64,000 nt of DNA from the NCBI GenBank assembly GCA_021397835.1, contig JAJFZO010000407.1, forward strand, positions 1,550,001 to 1,614,000. The letters run 5' to 3'. How positions within the stretch are numbered: the first letter of the stretch is position 1; the number at the start of each line of letters is the position of its first letter. Origin of the DNA: Moringa oleifera. Lineage: Eukaryota; Streptophyta; Magnoliopsida; Brassicales; Moringaceae. The position numbers and the translations under genes were made by a program. Below, piece after piece: positions 25,346-39,600 of the stretch. The notes below the pieces were generated by a model. The model saw only the letters and a program-made list of their open reading frames with translations, did no database searches and had not been told where the DNA came from.

Positions 25346-28206
25346 TAAAATAAAAACAAAAATTTTATATTATTTGATAGACATATTTAATTTTAAAAAT
25401 TATTAAAAATTACTTTCAAAATAAATAACATTTAAAACGGTATATAAAACGAAATGATAACATTTTTGTTAAAAAATATGTGAATGAAATGTTACCATTT
25501 AGGTGATCGCACGAATATGAATAAAAATGAAGTGACGTGTACAGGGGAAGAGCAGTGCTTCTTGCTTAACGTCAAAAAAAAAAAAAAAAACAAGGGGACA
25601 CGAGGATGTGTTTCTGTCTTCTTCTTCCTCTCGACAAAGAAACACAGAGCCACTGATACTTTTGTCTTCCATTGAAAGAGGCCTCCCACCAATTTTGCTT
25701 GTTTCTATACCGATTGGACAATTGTTAGAAATCGCTTCATAAATATTAACGTCGTTTCCTACTAGCATCATTACATAAATTTAAAATAAAGTTAAATATA
25801 ATCAATTAATAATTTTTAAAAAAATTATTTTTGAGCCAGGGTTTTTCATTTGTTTTATTACGAATATAAAATAAAAATAATGAAAAAAATATAAGATTCA
25901 ATTGTCAATTGCTCTTGGTGAATTTGGATTGATCATAGATTCGAGTTACAATATATCGTTTTATAGTGTATATCTGAATTTGTTTACAGATTTTGAGATT
26001 TTAGTGTATATCTCAAAAAATAAAAATAATAATAATAATAATAACGATTAATTGTTCAATTATTAATAAAGAATATCGAAATTAATATTGGTAGCAACTA
26101 TCGTCTGGGTATTATAAATTTATGGTATCTGTTCTATGATGTGATATGATGAGTTTACTGGATGTGTTTTTTGAATTGTACAATGTGGGTATGTTTTTAT
26201 TTACAAATAATCTAAATGAAAAATTAAATTTAAAATAATTTATTTATTTAAATTATAAAAATTAATTTCTATATAATTATTGTAAATCTTATTTACACAT
26301 TTATTTCGATTCCATATTGAGATAAATTATTATAAATTTACTCGAATGCTTTTTAAATAAATTTATATATTTTTAATTATAAAAATATTTGATATTTTAA
26401 TAATTAAAAAAATTTAAGTATATATTATTTAAAAGAATAAATATTTCATAAAATTTTGATATTTACTTTATATTATCAATCAAATTTTTATATTTAAAAA
26501 GTGATAAATTAAATATTAATTTATCAATTTAATTTAAATTAAATTTTATCAAAAAATCAAAAATTGTGAATATTTAATTAAATATTCTTAAAAATTTTCA
26601 CATTAAGATTTAATTTATCATTTTTTAAACTTAAAAGTTCGATTCATAATACCGTGAAAACATTAAGATTTTATGAGGCTTGACTTTATTTAAAAAATAT
26701 TCCTATAAAAAATTTAAAATAATAATTAAACATTAATTTTTTTATCTTAATAAGTACTACTTTTTTAAAAAATAATAATAAATTTAAATTATCTTGATAA
26801 TATATAATTATTTGTAAAAATTAAAATAATAATTTTAATATTGAAATATAAAAATATCAATCCTATAAAAATTTGGATATTTTATTTTTATTTTTTATTT
26901 TTAAATTTATGTGAGATCCATGTAATATAATATAAATTTTATTTTATGATAAAAATAGGTTAAAAAATATATGAGGTTGGTTTCCATTCTCTACTTCAAT
27001 TCCACGATCTTAATTTCTAAACATGACAATAAATATGATTGATATTAAAAATCATCTTCAAGTAACAGTTGCTTACCAATTTTATTGAGTATTATAATTA
27101 TATATATGGCTTCAACAAAATGATGAAAAACAATTAAAAATAATTTAATTTTAAGATCTCACATTTTTGTAAAAATAAATGTTGAATTAGTGTTATAAAA
27201 TTTGATCATACCTTTCTTTTATACAATTTATTTTTAGATCGTAACTTCTAAAAAAATATAACTATTAATACTATAAAAAAATAAAAATGATACAGAAACC
27301 TTAAAAAGTGTAAATTTAAAATTTTTTATTTAAAAATAAAAAAATTATTATTATTGTTTCAATTTGATTCATATTAAATTTTTATATATAAAATTTAACA
27401 ATCCTTAGCAACAAACACAAAATGAGTATCTCAAACTTTGTTAATTTGATTCAATTTTGTTCTTTCAAATCCACTCCTTAGGTATGTTGTTTATGTTAAT
27501 CTAAGCCTATATTTGTAATTTTAAATTTTCATACAATAGTGTGGGTTAATGTTTTTTTTTTTTTAATTTTATAGAAACACATTTAGTTTTTAAATTGAAA
27601 TATAATTTCTCTCAATTTTACTATTCAAAATTAATTTTCACTCTTAATTTTAGTTTCAAGAACTTTAATTTTTTTAATTGAGGCATGCGAAAATAAAATC
27701 AAAATCAAGATATGTATAATAATTATTCAAGGGAGAAAATAAGATTAAATAAATTATATTTTTATAATATCTCATTTAAATAGCATTAAATTTTGAAGTT
27801 TAATTTAATTTAAATTAAAATTTTAAGATTGACATATTTTTTAACTCTAAATTTTAAGATCCATGTATATGGTTTAGATGTGTAACAATCATCGATTTTT
27901 GACTTAATTTTTTTATCAAAATAGATTTTATTTTTATTTATAAAATGATATACTTTTTATTTTAATATAAAATAATATATTATAATGTGAGAGTTATTTA
28001 AATTTTAAGTTTTATACTTTTTTTTTAAATGATTCTTAATTTTTAAATCATTTTTTTAAAAAATTGATATATTAATTTATATCAAATTAAACTTTATTAA
28101 AAATAGTTAAAAATTTCAAAATAAACTTTGATTCTAGAACAGTTTGGCGGATATCGACTTTGGCTAGACGACAGCGTAGCGCAATACCTAACTACCCAAA
28201 AATTAA

Positions 28207-28212
28207 CACGTG
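28207..28212. promoter_or_regulatory. Isolated CACGTG (G-box) in a GC-richer island
   Basis: Perfect G-box core inside the 28120-28400 island of ordinary composition, 6.9 kb from the nearest gene start. It may be chance or a remnant of a promoter; no adjacent gene supports a role. Confidence 0.3.
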
Positions 28213-29167
28213 CTTGGGCTCCAATATTTGACAGACTCACTAATTACTCTGCTGATTACGACAACATAAGTCATTATCGGACACAGTGGCAGAGTTGCTG
28301 TGGCCACCGCTGGAAGTGGCCGACATGATCCATGACTCTCTTCTCCATTTGACGCACTGTACAACACCGCCTAACTTCTGTTAATTAGGGATGAAAATCT
28401 TTCATTTGTGGGTTTGTGTTTATTTTTTAAAAATAAAAATATATTTTTATAATTTATCATATTTATATAATAAAAATAAATAATTATAATTAGTAATTGT
28501 ATTAAATTAATATATATTCATATTTTTTTAAAATTTTAATACGAATTAAATCAATACAAAAATTTTTACTTTATTTCTTTTATGTATTTTTTAAAAAAAT
28601 TATTTGATTAACTGTATCAAGAATATAAGTGTCAGACATGATTAAAGATTACGTGAATAAATCAAAATCCAATAAAAAATTGTCCACTGAAAGTCAGAAT
28701 AATTTTATCAAGAGAGAATTTAAATTCTTGAGGATATATTTTTTAGAAAAAAATCAATTAAATTAAACAAAATTAATGTATTAAATCATTAACAAAGTAC
28801 TATAAAATTAATACATTAAATGTTTATAAAAAAGAAAAGATTCTATATCCAATAAAAGAAAAAAACAAATAATCTTTTAAAAAATAAATCAAATCCACAT
28901 TTTAATAAATAAAATAATAAAATAAAACTTTTGATCATATCATAAAATGAAAATAATAATAATAATTACGTACTACACACGCGTTCTTCATTATACTTTT
29001 GCTTTTATTAAAATTTTAATATAATTTAACATTAAAATATATTTCGATCCCCAGCAATGTTCGCTTTTATTTTTGTTTTCTTGCAGATTCCGTAAAGAAT
29101 ATCTCCACGTATCACTCCAGCAATTTCCATAATATTAAGTAATACGACGTTATTAACGAATTTTTTT

Positions 29168-29349
29168 TTAAAAAGAAAAATTTAATTATTAAAAAAATCA
29201 ATTAATCCGTCAAATTCTTAATTAGGTAAAAAGTCTGAGTTTAGGATAAGTAATAAACTTTAAAAAAAAAATCTGATAATTAAAAAAATCGATTAATCCG
29301 ACAAATTCTTAATTAGGTAGAAAGTTCGAGTTTAGGATAAGTAATAAAC
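29168..29349. repeat. 91-bp tandem duplication
   Basis: Two adjacent units, 29168-29258 and 29259-29349, with an exact period of 91: ATTAATCCG, CAAATTCTTAATTAGGTA and GAGTTTAGGATAAGTAATAA recur at the same offset. Only a few substitutions separate the units over the last 70 bases, so the duplication is fairly young. Noncoding. Confidence 0.9.
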
Positions 29350-32300
29350 GGAGGAAAAGGATTTGTGGTCTTTAATTAAATTAATAGTGCTTGATGAGTT
29401 TGGGCAAAGGTGTCTAATCTTTAGCATGTATGAATCCTAATCAGATTACTTTGATTATGTGGCTGTCACTTGGCGGCTTGGAAATCCCATGTGCATAAAT
29501 AAAGCTCGTGTTTGCCACATTAAACTCCATTTTGGTTCCTGTCCACTAAGCTTAATATAGGGATCCATTTTAATGAATCATAGTGGACCTCATACTTAAT
29601 CATTACTAATGTAGATTACAACAACTATCTTTCATAATATATAATATATAGTTTTGACATTGTTATTATCTTATATGTATTGATGGAAACATTGACTACA
29701 CAGTCTATATATTTTTAATTTAAAACGAAAATCTATAATGTAGAATCATCATATTATTTTGAATTTGTATTTTAAAATCTATGTTTCAAGGTCGATTTTT
29801 TAAAATTATTTTTTAAATAAAACTTCAAATATGAAACAAATAAACTATTTTTTATAATTTCTGAAAGAAGTACGGTAAAATAACACTTTTGGTGTCATAT
29901 ATATCCTTAAATATTATTATAAAAATTAAATAAATATATATTTTTTTAGTTAAAAATTTTAATTTTTGATATAAATAGTATAAAATCACTTTACATGAAT
30001 ATTTTTAACATCAAAATAATATTGATTTATGATAGCGTATTGTTAAGCTATTAATTGCAAATTATACCCAAAAAAATATGAAATTAGAATGAAAACATAC
30101 CCAAAGTTAACTTACAATAGACATGAAAGGTGACCAAACAAAATTCAATCTTTTGGAAAGAGAGCAATTGATTGGGGTCCTTTTGCCTGGCGATGGCTGC
30201 CTTTAGACAAAAGTATAGTCTTTTCACTCAACTAGCTAGCTGTGTTGAGATCATGAAGCATGCAAATTAAAGAGATTGAATTAACGGTCCCTAATTGCCT
30301 CATATATATGGTCATATCCTTTGAAATCTTATCCCAAAATTGAGGGTCTCTTATGCCTCAATGATATCCTCCATATTACCACAGATTGAAACCAAGTAGC
30401 TAAATTCTTGATAGTTTTAGGGACATGTTCACGTGCAAGCAAATCAAATTGCATGCACAATTGGCAAATTAATTAACCCACTTGCTTAATTTCATATGCC
30501 GGCGCCATAGCTCTCTCTTTCAACTTTCCAAATCAATCACATTTTCTTCTTCCCATAAGCGACAATTTCATGTTATATATTATATTGCTTTAGTCAAAAG
30601 TTCTTATCTAAGAGTTATCTATTTTGGGTATGCATCTTTTTTGGACCATTGATTGATTAATGTCCGATATAGCTTATTCAATCTATTTGGTTGCTATAAA
30701 TGTTATTTGATTACTCTCTTAATTATATTTTTCTCTATATATGGAACATGTAAAACGGCGCAGCAAAAGACAAATGGGGTTTTGGTTGTCGTGTAGAGAT
30801 AGCCCGCAATGGCCGCTTTTTTTTTTGGCCCTTTTTAAGAAAATATGCAAAAGAATATTATCTTATGGTCGAGCATTTTAAGGAATATAATTTTTCAATG
30901 GGGTAATTTTAAATTCTTATAGTTTATTGATTTAATTATTTTGATAAATATTAATTAATTTATATTTATTTTGACTATTTCAAGAAAACAATTTTAATTT
31001 TTTATCAGTTTGAACACGAAAATCTAGACTCATCTTTATAATTTTAATGTACACATTAATCTTTGAATTAAGTCATTCATTTATGTTTACATATCAATTA
31101 ATTTTATTTATTTGTATTTAAATTATTTTATAAAATATATATTATTTTTTCATAATTTATTATATTTTATATATGAAATTAAATATATAAATTTTATTAT
31201 ATTATCATGCATCAATATTTTTTAAAAAATGCAATAAAATTCAAACCAAAATACTTGTCCATTGTCATGAATTTAAAGCTAATTGTGAAACAACTAAAGC
31301 CAATGTTCTTGATTTTCACAGAACTGGTAAATGCTGGTGGTCTTACCATAATTTGAATTTTATTATTTTTTAAAAGAAAATTATTTATTTATCATAAAAA
31401 TGATGATTTTTAAATGTAATTTTTTAAAAAATTAAAACATAAATTGATTATTCATTTGTATTAATAAAAATCTTATAATATTATAAAATGCAATTTAAAA
31501 TAAATAAAAGTACAAGTGAGTAGATGTTGCAGTCAGTTTTTTTAGGCTTGTTTGGCTTTACGTTTTTGGGCAACACGTTTAAATCCTTCACAATATTATT
31601 GTGTACTGTACGTGCCAAACAAAATCTGCTGCCTAACGTTTACAACTGCTGCTGAGTGAAGTTTACAATAATACCCACTTGTTGCATAATTTCTTAACCA
31701 GTTTTTTTTAAGAAAAATATAATTTTGTACATGGATATTAAAAAAAATATTTATATTATCCAATAATTTAAAAATTAAATCCAATCAGCTCAATTTTAAA
31801 GCAATTTTTTTTTAACTCATGTCATTTTAAAATTGATTTGATCGATTTTATGTTATTAAAATTATGTCAATTTAGATAAAAATATCAATTTTTTAGTAAA
31901 TGAATTTGTTTTAAAAAATTAAATAAAATAACTATAAAATTAAAAATTAAAAAATATTTTTTAATTTTATATTTATTTTGAAAAAAATATAATTATTATT
32001 TATATTATTTATTTTAATAATACAAATTAAAATATTTTAATTATTGATTGCTCCGTCACAGTTTAACATTTGGTTGAATCTTAATCCAACCTTTAATGTT
32101 TAAATCTCTCTTTTTTTTATTCAATAATTGATTCGGTTTTTTAAAAAGTATTGATATTTATTACGTACTAAATTATTATTACAAAAATATAAAATTTTAA
32201 TAAATGTAAATATTTTAAAATTATGTTATTAAATTTTAAATATTTATAAAAATAATTTATAAATAAAAAATTAAATATGAAAAATATTCTCCAAATAAAC

Positions 32301-34499
32301 AACAGACTTAATTTGAACCATTTTAAAAATATTTAAACAACAAAAAAATTACAATTATTTTAATTAAATTAAATTAAGCTTAACAAATAAAAAAAAAGCA
32401 AATCTACAACAATATTCTCAACCAGCTAAAAATATTTTAATAAAATAACAAGTACTCAAATCACAAGTGTAATCTCTAATCAACAAATTACAAAAAGTTT
32501 GCAAAGGGAAGAGCCTGGATCCTACTCAAGTGGACAACTTGACCCACAAAGGAAAAAGCTTGAGGATAAATGGATAAGATGTCAAGTTGATTTTTTGTTT
32601 TTTGAGCTGTTCTTTTTTTTTTTCTTTTTCTTTTTATTGGCCCACATAATATCTCTATCACAAGAATATCATAAAACTTATTATTTTTTTTTTAAATTTT
32701 AGAATCTTTTAGATTTTATATTATTATGTCTTTTTCAATCATACATCAGAGGAAGTGTTAAGTTCACCACTAATCCATTTCTTAATCAAATAATTATCAT
32801 AATGTAAATACAGAGCAGACTTTCTTGAACAAAGACACTTCAATTTACATTTTTTTTTTTTTACTTTGACCAAATGTCATCGGAACACCAAGAATATTAT
32901 GGGAAAATGCATACCGGTCTCCAAAGTTTTTGTTTTGATTAATACAACGTTTAGTTTGCTTAATTTGTTTATACCGTTTCTTACGAGATCAATCTCGTCG
33001 TTCTTCGTTTAAAATATTTGATATTGCCACGAACTTATAAAGTTTTTTTTTTCATGGAATTTTTCCAAATACCTAAACTTTGACAGCAGCATTTGAAATA
33101 TATAAATATAATGTAAAAAAATATGAAAAATAAATAGGATTAATTAATTAAATATAAAAATTATAATCTATACTTATTTTTTAATTTTACTTTTAAAGTA
33201 TTGATTGATTTAATTATAACTTTAGTGTTTTAATTTGATTTTGATTTTGATTTGGATATCGGTTCAATTATTATGAAAGATTAATGATATTTTTGTTATT
33301 GAAACGTTTTAAAAATGAATCAAATAAATTTTGTATTTCATTGAAAGCTCATTTTTTAAATTTAAATAGTTTTTTATTCATAATTTTTTGTATTTTTATA
33401 ATAAAAATTAAAAAAATATGACTAAAACTAAAAAAAAAAATTGAGTTTTTTGGTATCCATAGTTTGTTATATGAAAATTTTAACAAAATATAAATTAAGA
33501 CTATATTAAAATATTAAAAACATAATTAATTCAATTAATATTCTAAAGTTCAAATTAAATTGAGTACAATTTAAAAAATTTTATATTTAATATTGAATAA
33601 ATAAATAGATAAATGTATATGTTATTATCCTTCAATAGCATATTCTCATTTAAAAATAATAATAATTTCATTTTTAGGCACAAAAACATATTGATTGCCC
33701 ATAAATTAGCTATTTCAAGGGTCAATGGCTCCATGCAACGTCAATGTGTTGTATTTCTATTGCATTTGGATATACATTGGCCTGGAAGAAAAAAAATCTT
33801 AGAATTGCATTTGAAAAAACAATTAGTTCACTGTATCACATTCTTTTCATGATTTAATAATAAAAAATATATAGAATTTTAATTGAGTTTTTTATAATAT
33901 TAATTTTTAATAAAGTTTGCCAAAGTTTCACTATTTATATTATCCGATGCATGTCACTTTTAAATGTTATTCGTGGTTAGTGATTTTTAAATTATTTTGT
34001 TTAATTTTAAATTATTTATATAAAATATAAAAATTTAAAATTTAATATATTACATAATTATATAAAATTTGAATAATATAATATATAAAACTTTACTTAT
34101 TATTACATATAAATAGTAACTATAATTGATAATCCATATTTTCACAGACAATATCATAACGATTTGAGTGGATTCAATTTTATTTATTACAATCGGCCAA
34201 AATCATTACCATTTATGATACTAATTTTATTTTTTAAAAAATTTTAAATAAAAAAATTGTAACCCTCCATATTACGATAAAGCCATTTTTAAGTTAAGGA
34301 ACCATGATAACTGATAAATTTAATTGATGAACCCTGGTTTTTTTTTTTTCATAAAATATGAAATTTTTTATTATTAATTTTCTTTTTAAATTTATCGAGT
34401 AACAATAAAAATTTAAAAAATTTAGATTTACTTTATTTCTCTTTCCAACTGCCCAAATTAAATTTCAAAGCGTGAACATGTGCTCACATGCAAGGAGGA

Positions 34500-34505
34500 C
34501 ACGTG
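34500..34505. promoter_or_regulatory. G-box (CACGTG) upstream of CYP94C1-like gene
   Basis: CACGTG in the context GGACACGTGAGC, 636 bases before the ATG. G-boxes are the binding core of MYC2-type bHLH activators of jasmonate response, and CYP94 genes are known jasmonate-induced feedback genes, so the site fits regulation by MYC factors. The sequence shows the motif only; binding is inference. Confidence 0.5.
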
Positions 34506-35135
34506 AGCAACTTCTAATTCCATAAAAAAAATAATTAATAATTTATTGGTAATTATATTTTATATTATATTTTTTGTTTTTCTACGGTAATAATCAATTT
34601 GTCTTGATTTTTCTTACTTAGTACAAGAAGAGTTTGTTTTGCATGAAGAATAAAATGAAGCCCCTGAATCTTCATAAATTTACCTTTTAGTCCTTTTATT
34701 TATTTTTTTCTGGTTGAGACTCAGAAACTTAAATTAGTTAATTGCGAAACAGGACCCCACGCTCCAGCTGCTCCGGACCACAATATTTAGCGCACGGGGT
34801 TTTCGTGGTTTTTAATAATATTTGATTTTAACTTTTTTTTTCCTTTTTAAATATTTTTAAGCGGAAACAGAATATAGTACTGAACTCAAAAAAAAAAAAA
34901 AAATCTAATATTATATATATTTACTTATATTTATGTTATATTATTTGAATAACAACCAAAAAGGAGACCAACAGTTTCTGATAACATTGAACTTTGTGAA
35001 TCAATTACATAAAACTCTCAACTCAGTCCTGCTCTTGGTTTGTCTCTCTTTCATTGGTTTCTGCTTGATCCATGCTCTTATTTTTTCTTATCTTTCTACT
35101 TTCTTGCCTTTTTAATTTGCTAAGTTGCCATAGGC

Positions 35136-36656
35136 ATGGAACTTGAAGCTTCCAGGTTCTTGCAGTCTCTGGCTTTCCTTGGCTCCTTCATCTTCGCCGT
35201 CACCTTCTTTGCGCTTCTTGGTTTTTCCCTCTACTTACTGATAATCAGGCCGAAGCTCTGGTGCAACTGCGGGATATGCGATGCTTATCTCACGTTGAGT
35301 TGGACGAAGCAGTTCCACAACCTCTGCGACTGGTACACTCATCTGTTGAAGACATCGCCGACGAAGACCATCCACATCCACGTCCTCGGCAACGCCATCA
35401 CTGCGAATCCTGATAACGTCGAGTACATGCTCAAAACGAGGTTCGATAATTATCCGAAAGGAAAACCGTTTTCTGCGATACTGGGTGACTTTCTCGGGAG
35501 AGGCATATTCAACGTGGATGGCGACCTGTGGAGGTTCCAGAAGAAGATGGCGAGCTTAGAGCTCGACAGGCTGTCGATAAGATCGTATGCTTTTGAGATC
35601 ATCAACAACGAGATCGAACACAGGCTGGTACCGCTGTTATCTTCTGTTGCGGGGAAGGGAGATGAAACTGGGGTTTTGGATCTGCAGGACGTGTTTCGGA
35701 GGTTTTCTTTTGATAGCATATGCAGATTCTCGTTCGGGCTGGACCCTATGTGCCTGAAGCTCTCTCTGCCCATGTCAGACTTCGCTGTCGCCTTTGACCT
35801 AGCATCGAAGTTATCGGCGGAGAGAGCCATGACTGCATCCCCTCTGGTCTGGAAGATCAAGCGGATGCTCAACATAGGCAGCGAGAAGCAATTGAAAGAA
35901 GCCATCAAGCTGATCGATATCTTAGCCAAAGAAGTGATCAGGCAGAGGCGCAAAATGGGTTTTCAGAGCCACAAGGATCTCCTTTCTCGCTTCATGCGGA
36001 CCATTAACGACGGCATATACTTGAGAGATATCATTATCAGCTTCGTCTTAGCTGGCCGTGACACTGTGGCTTCTGGTCTGACGAGTTTCTTCTGGTTATT
36101 AGCAAACCACCCAGAAGTCGGGTCAGCAATCCGGCAGGAGGCTGACCGAGTCATCGGACCTAACCAGAAGCTCACAAGCTTTGAGCAAATGAGACAACTC
36201 CATTACTTACAGGCTGCAGTACACGAGAGCATGAGACTCTACCCACCAATCCAATTCGACTCCAAGTACTGTCAACAAGACGATATCTTACCAGACGGGA
36301 CTTTCGTCAAGAAAGGAACTAGGGTTACTTACCATCCATACGCCATGGGACGAATGGAGGAGATCTGGGGCCCTGATTGCTTAGAATTCAAGCCTGAAAG
36401 GTGGCTGAAGAACAACGGCGTTTTCTCCCCCGAAAACCCTTTCCAGTACCCAATTTTCCAGGCCGGATTCAGAGTCTGTTTGGGCAAAGAAATGGCCCTG
36501 GTGGAGCTCAAAAGCGTCGCCCTTTCTCTGCTCCAACGATTCCATATCCAGGTGGTGGCACCCCACCGCAGCCCACGATTCTCGCCTGGCCTCACTGCCA
36601 CTTTCAGCGGCGGCCTCCCTGTCAGGGTACGAGAAAGGGATCCCAATTCCCAATGA
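35136..36656 (+). CDS. CYP94C1: Cytochrome P450 CYP94C1-like, 12-hydroxy-jasmonoyl-isoleucine carboxylase
   Basis: ER-anchored P450 that oxidises the omega end of 12-hydroxy-JA-Ile to the 12-carboxy form, turning off the jasmonate signal; family members also attack fatty acids. Intronless, 506 residues, normal for CYP94. N-terminal membrane anchor at about 12-37. I-helix oxygen-binding motif AGRDT at 306-310, K-helix E364-S-M-R367, PERF-type FKPERW at 418-423, haem loop FQAGFRVCLG at 441-450 with Cys448 as ligand. The CYP94C-type N terminus CNCGICDAYLT and the stretches NYPKGKPFSAILGDFLGRGIF and LDLQDVFRRFSFD closely follow Arabidopsis CYP94C1 rather than CYP94B or CYP94D. All key residues are intact. 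The gene stands alone between two gene-poor blocks. The subfamily is assigned from memory of the family wording, not from an alignment. Confidence 0.92.
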   Translation: MELEASRFLQSLAFLGSFIFAVTFFALLGFSLYLLIIRPKLWCNCGICDAYLTLSWTKQFHNLCDWYTHLLKTSPTKTIHIHVLGNAITANPDNVEYMLKTRFDNYPKGKPFSAILGDFLGRGIFNVDGDLWRFQKKMASLELDRLSIRSYAFEIINNEIEHRLVPLLSSVAGKGDETGVLDLQDVFRRFSFDSICRFSFGLDPMCLKLSLPMSDFAVAFDLASKLSAERAMTASPLVWKIKRMLNIGSEKQLKEAIKLIDILAKEVIRQRRKMGFQSHKDLLSRFMRTINDGIYLRDIIISFVLAGRDTVASGLTSFFWLLANHPEVGSAIRQEADRVIGPNQKLTSFEQMRQLHYLQAAVHESMRLYPPIQFDSKYCQQDDILPDGTFVKKGTRVTYHPYAMGRMEEIWGPDCLEFKPERWLKNNGVFSPENPFQYPIFQAGFRVCLGKEMALVELKSVALSLLQRFHIQVVAPHRSPRFSPGLTATFSGGLPVRVRERDPNSQ

Positions 36657-39600
36657 TATCCATTTTATCACCATTTTATAAAACAGCACTTCGTCTTTGT
36701 ATCTGTATGTACATTTATGACATGCAAGTCTACGGCATAAACTATACAGTTAGCCACTCATGCAAGTTCACCAATCGGTCATTGCAGCCTTGCAGGCGAG
36801 GATTTGCGAGACAAAGCCATCTGGTCTAATGGCCTACTTTTGTTTCATGAGCCCCATGACCAGAATCTCTCCACCTCTGTCCGCATAATTAGCAAGAGCT
36901 TCAATTAGACTGCAATTTTTATTTTTGTAAAATTGATCATTGGGTATGTCAAAAGCTGTTTCAGACTGTATGGATATGTACTTGCGGTCATTTAGTTCCT
37001 CCGCTAATTAATGAAAAGGACAAGAATTTCTTACTGATTTGATTATTTTTTATTGATATTTTAAAAATAAAAATATATTTTTTGTTATTCATTATTTTAA
37101 TTATAATAAATAAACAAATAAATAAAATTTTTTCCATATCACACTATAATAATTTTTTAAATTTTAATAGAAATCAAATCAACAGATATTTTTTAATTTT
37201 CATTTAATTACTTTTACTGTTTTTGATGACTTGTTTGAGTATCATCTTGTCATCTTAAATTCTGCTGTCCAATCAATGATGAATTGTGAAGGTCTTTCCT
37301 TTTTCCTTTATTAAATTTTTAATATAAAGCTCAAGAATTACACTCTTATCTCCAGCAATTAATTCCCTTTGTAATGATTAATATATTTATAAGGGTAATA
37401 AGATATTAAAATGCTAACTATTTTTTTATTTTTTTTACAATAATGTTTTAAATGAGTTTGTCATTTTGTAATTTTAACTATTTATTACCATGCTTGTCTA
37501 ATTAATTTTAATTAATATCTTATTGACAATTCAATAAAAATTAAAAATTTGTAATACTATTGTTATAGACAATGCATCGATAATATTTTTATTACTAATG
37601 ACAAAAACAAATTCACGCCCTATGTTTTTGTACGAATTAGGGTTTCACGTGTATCTCGTCTCAGCACCACGAGGGCATTGTCGGGGCATGTCGTTAACAA
37701 AAGTTGAATATGGTTGATATCCTACGTGGTCACATCTTTTCATTTCCATTTTCTTCTTTATAATCAATTAATTAATTAATTAGATTAAAAGGTTAATTAA
37801 AATATTCACGACTTAGGATATGGTCCTTCTGGGACATTAATGGGATCTTACATGGTAAATGTATTTTTGTTTCCATTTGATGTTTTAAAATGCATTAATT
37901 CTAAATTAGAATTATCAAAGAACACATTTCACATGGCTAATGTACTTCTGTTACCCTTTTATGTCATGTGTCTTAATAATGAGTTATTATTTAGTAATTA
38001 ATTAATATGCATTAACTGGTAATTTGCAATGATCATGTAACTTTGGGTAAATGTTAAAAAAATTTGAATCTCTTTGTTATTTTATATTTTGAAGAACTAA
38101 TTGGATCAATTTTATGTGCAATATCTCAATTTATTCAATATAGATTTAATAAAAAATTAAATATTTTAAATTAAGAATATTATATAATAAAACTTGATGT
38201 TACATTTTTTATTGATGTAAAAATATGTTCAGACTATCACAAAAATATTCAAAATCTTTTTATTAGTGAAACAATATTCTTTTTTAAAAAATTACACTAT
38301 CAAAATTTTAAAAAATTATAAAAATAACCCATAACTTGAAAATTATTTAAATTTAAAGAATGAATTCAAAATTAAATATATAATTTGTTTTATTCATTTT
38401 TTAAAATATTTTAATAACATATACAATTTACATCAAATTAAAAGATAAAATATACAATTAATCAGATCCAAATATTATGATTTAAATTGAAAAAACTGAC
38501 TTAGTTAAAGTTTTTCTGCATTTATCTCATAATTTAAATTGATTTTATTAAATGAAAATGATGAGTGTTTTTGTTATTCTCATATTAGTGCAGTGCATTA
38601 CTCACTTTTCTTAATTATGTATGTGAACACATCAAGTTATGTTGGGGATTTTGTGTAGATTCCAAATTAATTAATTCTAACTAATTCAGTGAATTAAATT
38701 CATATTCATTTTGTAATTTTTGTGTATTAACTTTCAGTCAATTTAATTTGGGTTGGCTTTTTTCATGCTTATTAAATTAATTAAAATACATTTTTACAAT
38801 CATTTTGATATATTAATTAAGAAATATAAACTTTAAACAAAATAAATAAATATAAAAAGTAAATTAAAATAGATGCTTAAGATCATACAGAATAATTTTA
38901 AAGAACAAATAAGTAAAAATAAAATAAGTTTGCATAATTATAAATTTCATATGTTTTTCAAATATGAAAATATAAGTATTCTCAATCTTAAGAATCACAA
39001 ATATATATATATATATATATCAATATTTAATATGTAATTTTATTATATTTTATTTAAATTGAACTAAACAATATAAATTTACATAATAAACATTCATTTT
39101 AAATTTCAAATCTGATATACAATATAAGAAAGAGAGACTTCAATGATGTTTCCAGTTATATGAAACTCTCATAAATTTAAGATTACTTTTAAAAATCGTT
39201 ATAAATTTAAAATATTTTAAAAAATATATTTTTTGTTTATGAACTTAATGATAGTTTTAAGAATTATTTTATTTAAGATAAAATAAAAATTATTTTTACA
39301 AATTATTGAAATATAAATTAAGTTTAGTAAAGAGAAGGTAATTTAATAAGTTAATATGATTATCAAGAGAATTCAATTAAAGTTAAATTGAATGTTTAAT
39401 TCGTATTGTAACCATATGTATAATCAACACTGGTAATTAAATTAAGTTATAAACACATTATAACTAACAACTTGTGATATTAATATTATATTCTTTTCAA
39501 TTAATTAAATGTTATTTATTATTTATTTTAATTGAGAATATTATATTAATCAATATATATATACTTTAAATTGTTAGTGGATCAAGTGTGTTTACTATTC

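Larger units (their letters stand above)
21750..35135. other. 13.4-kb gene-poor AT-rich block with decayed repeats
   Basis: No gene was found. Most of the block is long A/T tracts with no open frame above about 65 codons that resembles a protein. Islands of ordinary composition occur at 22540-22800, 24540-24860, 25470-25780, 28120-28400, 29380-29600 and 30100-30800. None contains a recognisable exon. They may be old promoter, gene or transposon remnants. The block also holds the dispersed AT-rich repeats and one 91-bp tandem duplication listed separately. 34440-35135 is the CYP94C promoter and leader. Confidence 0.6.

Noticed and set aside
28128..28328. 66-codon + frame in the 28-kb island
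   Set aside because: No resemblance to a known family, no splice or promoter context; kept only as a composition island.
33613..33852. 79-codon + frame in the AT-rich block
   Set aside because: Composition-driven frame without motifs, surrounded by noncoding DNA.
36401..36829. Open frame of 142 codons on the + strand overlapping the P450 3' end
   Set aside because: It is the shifted frame of the CYP94C1 coding region running into 3' UTR; the P450 frame has all family motifs and this one has none. The same holds for the antisense frames at 35450-36689.
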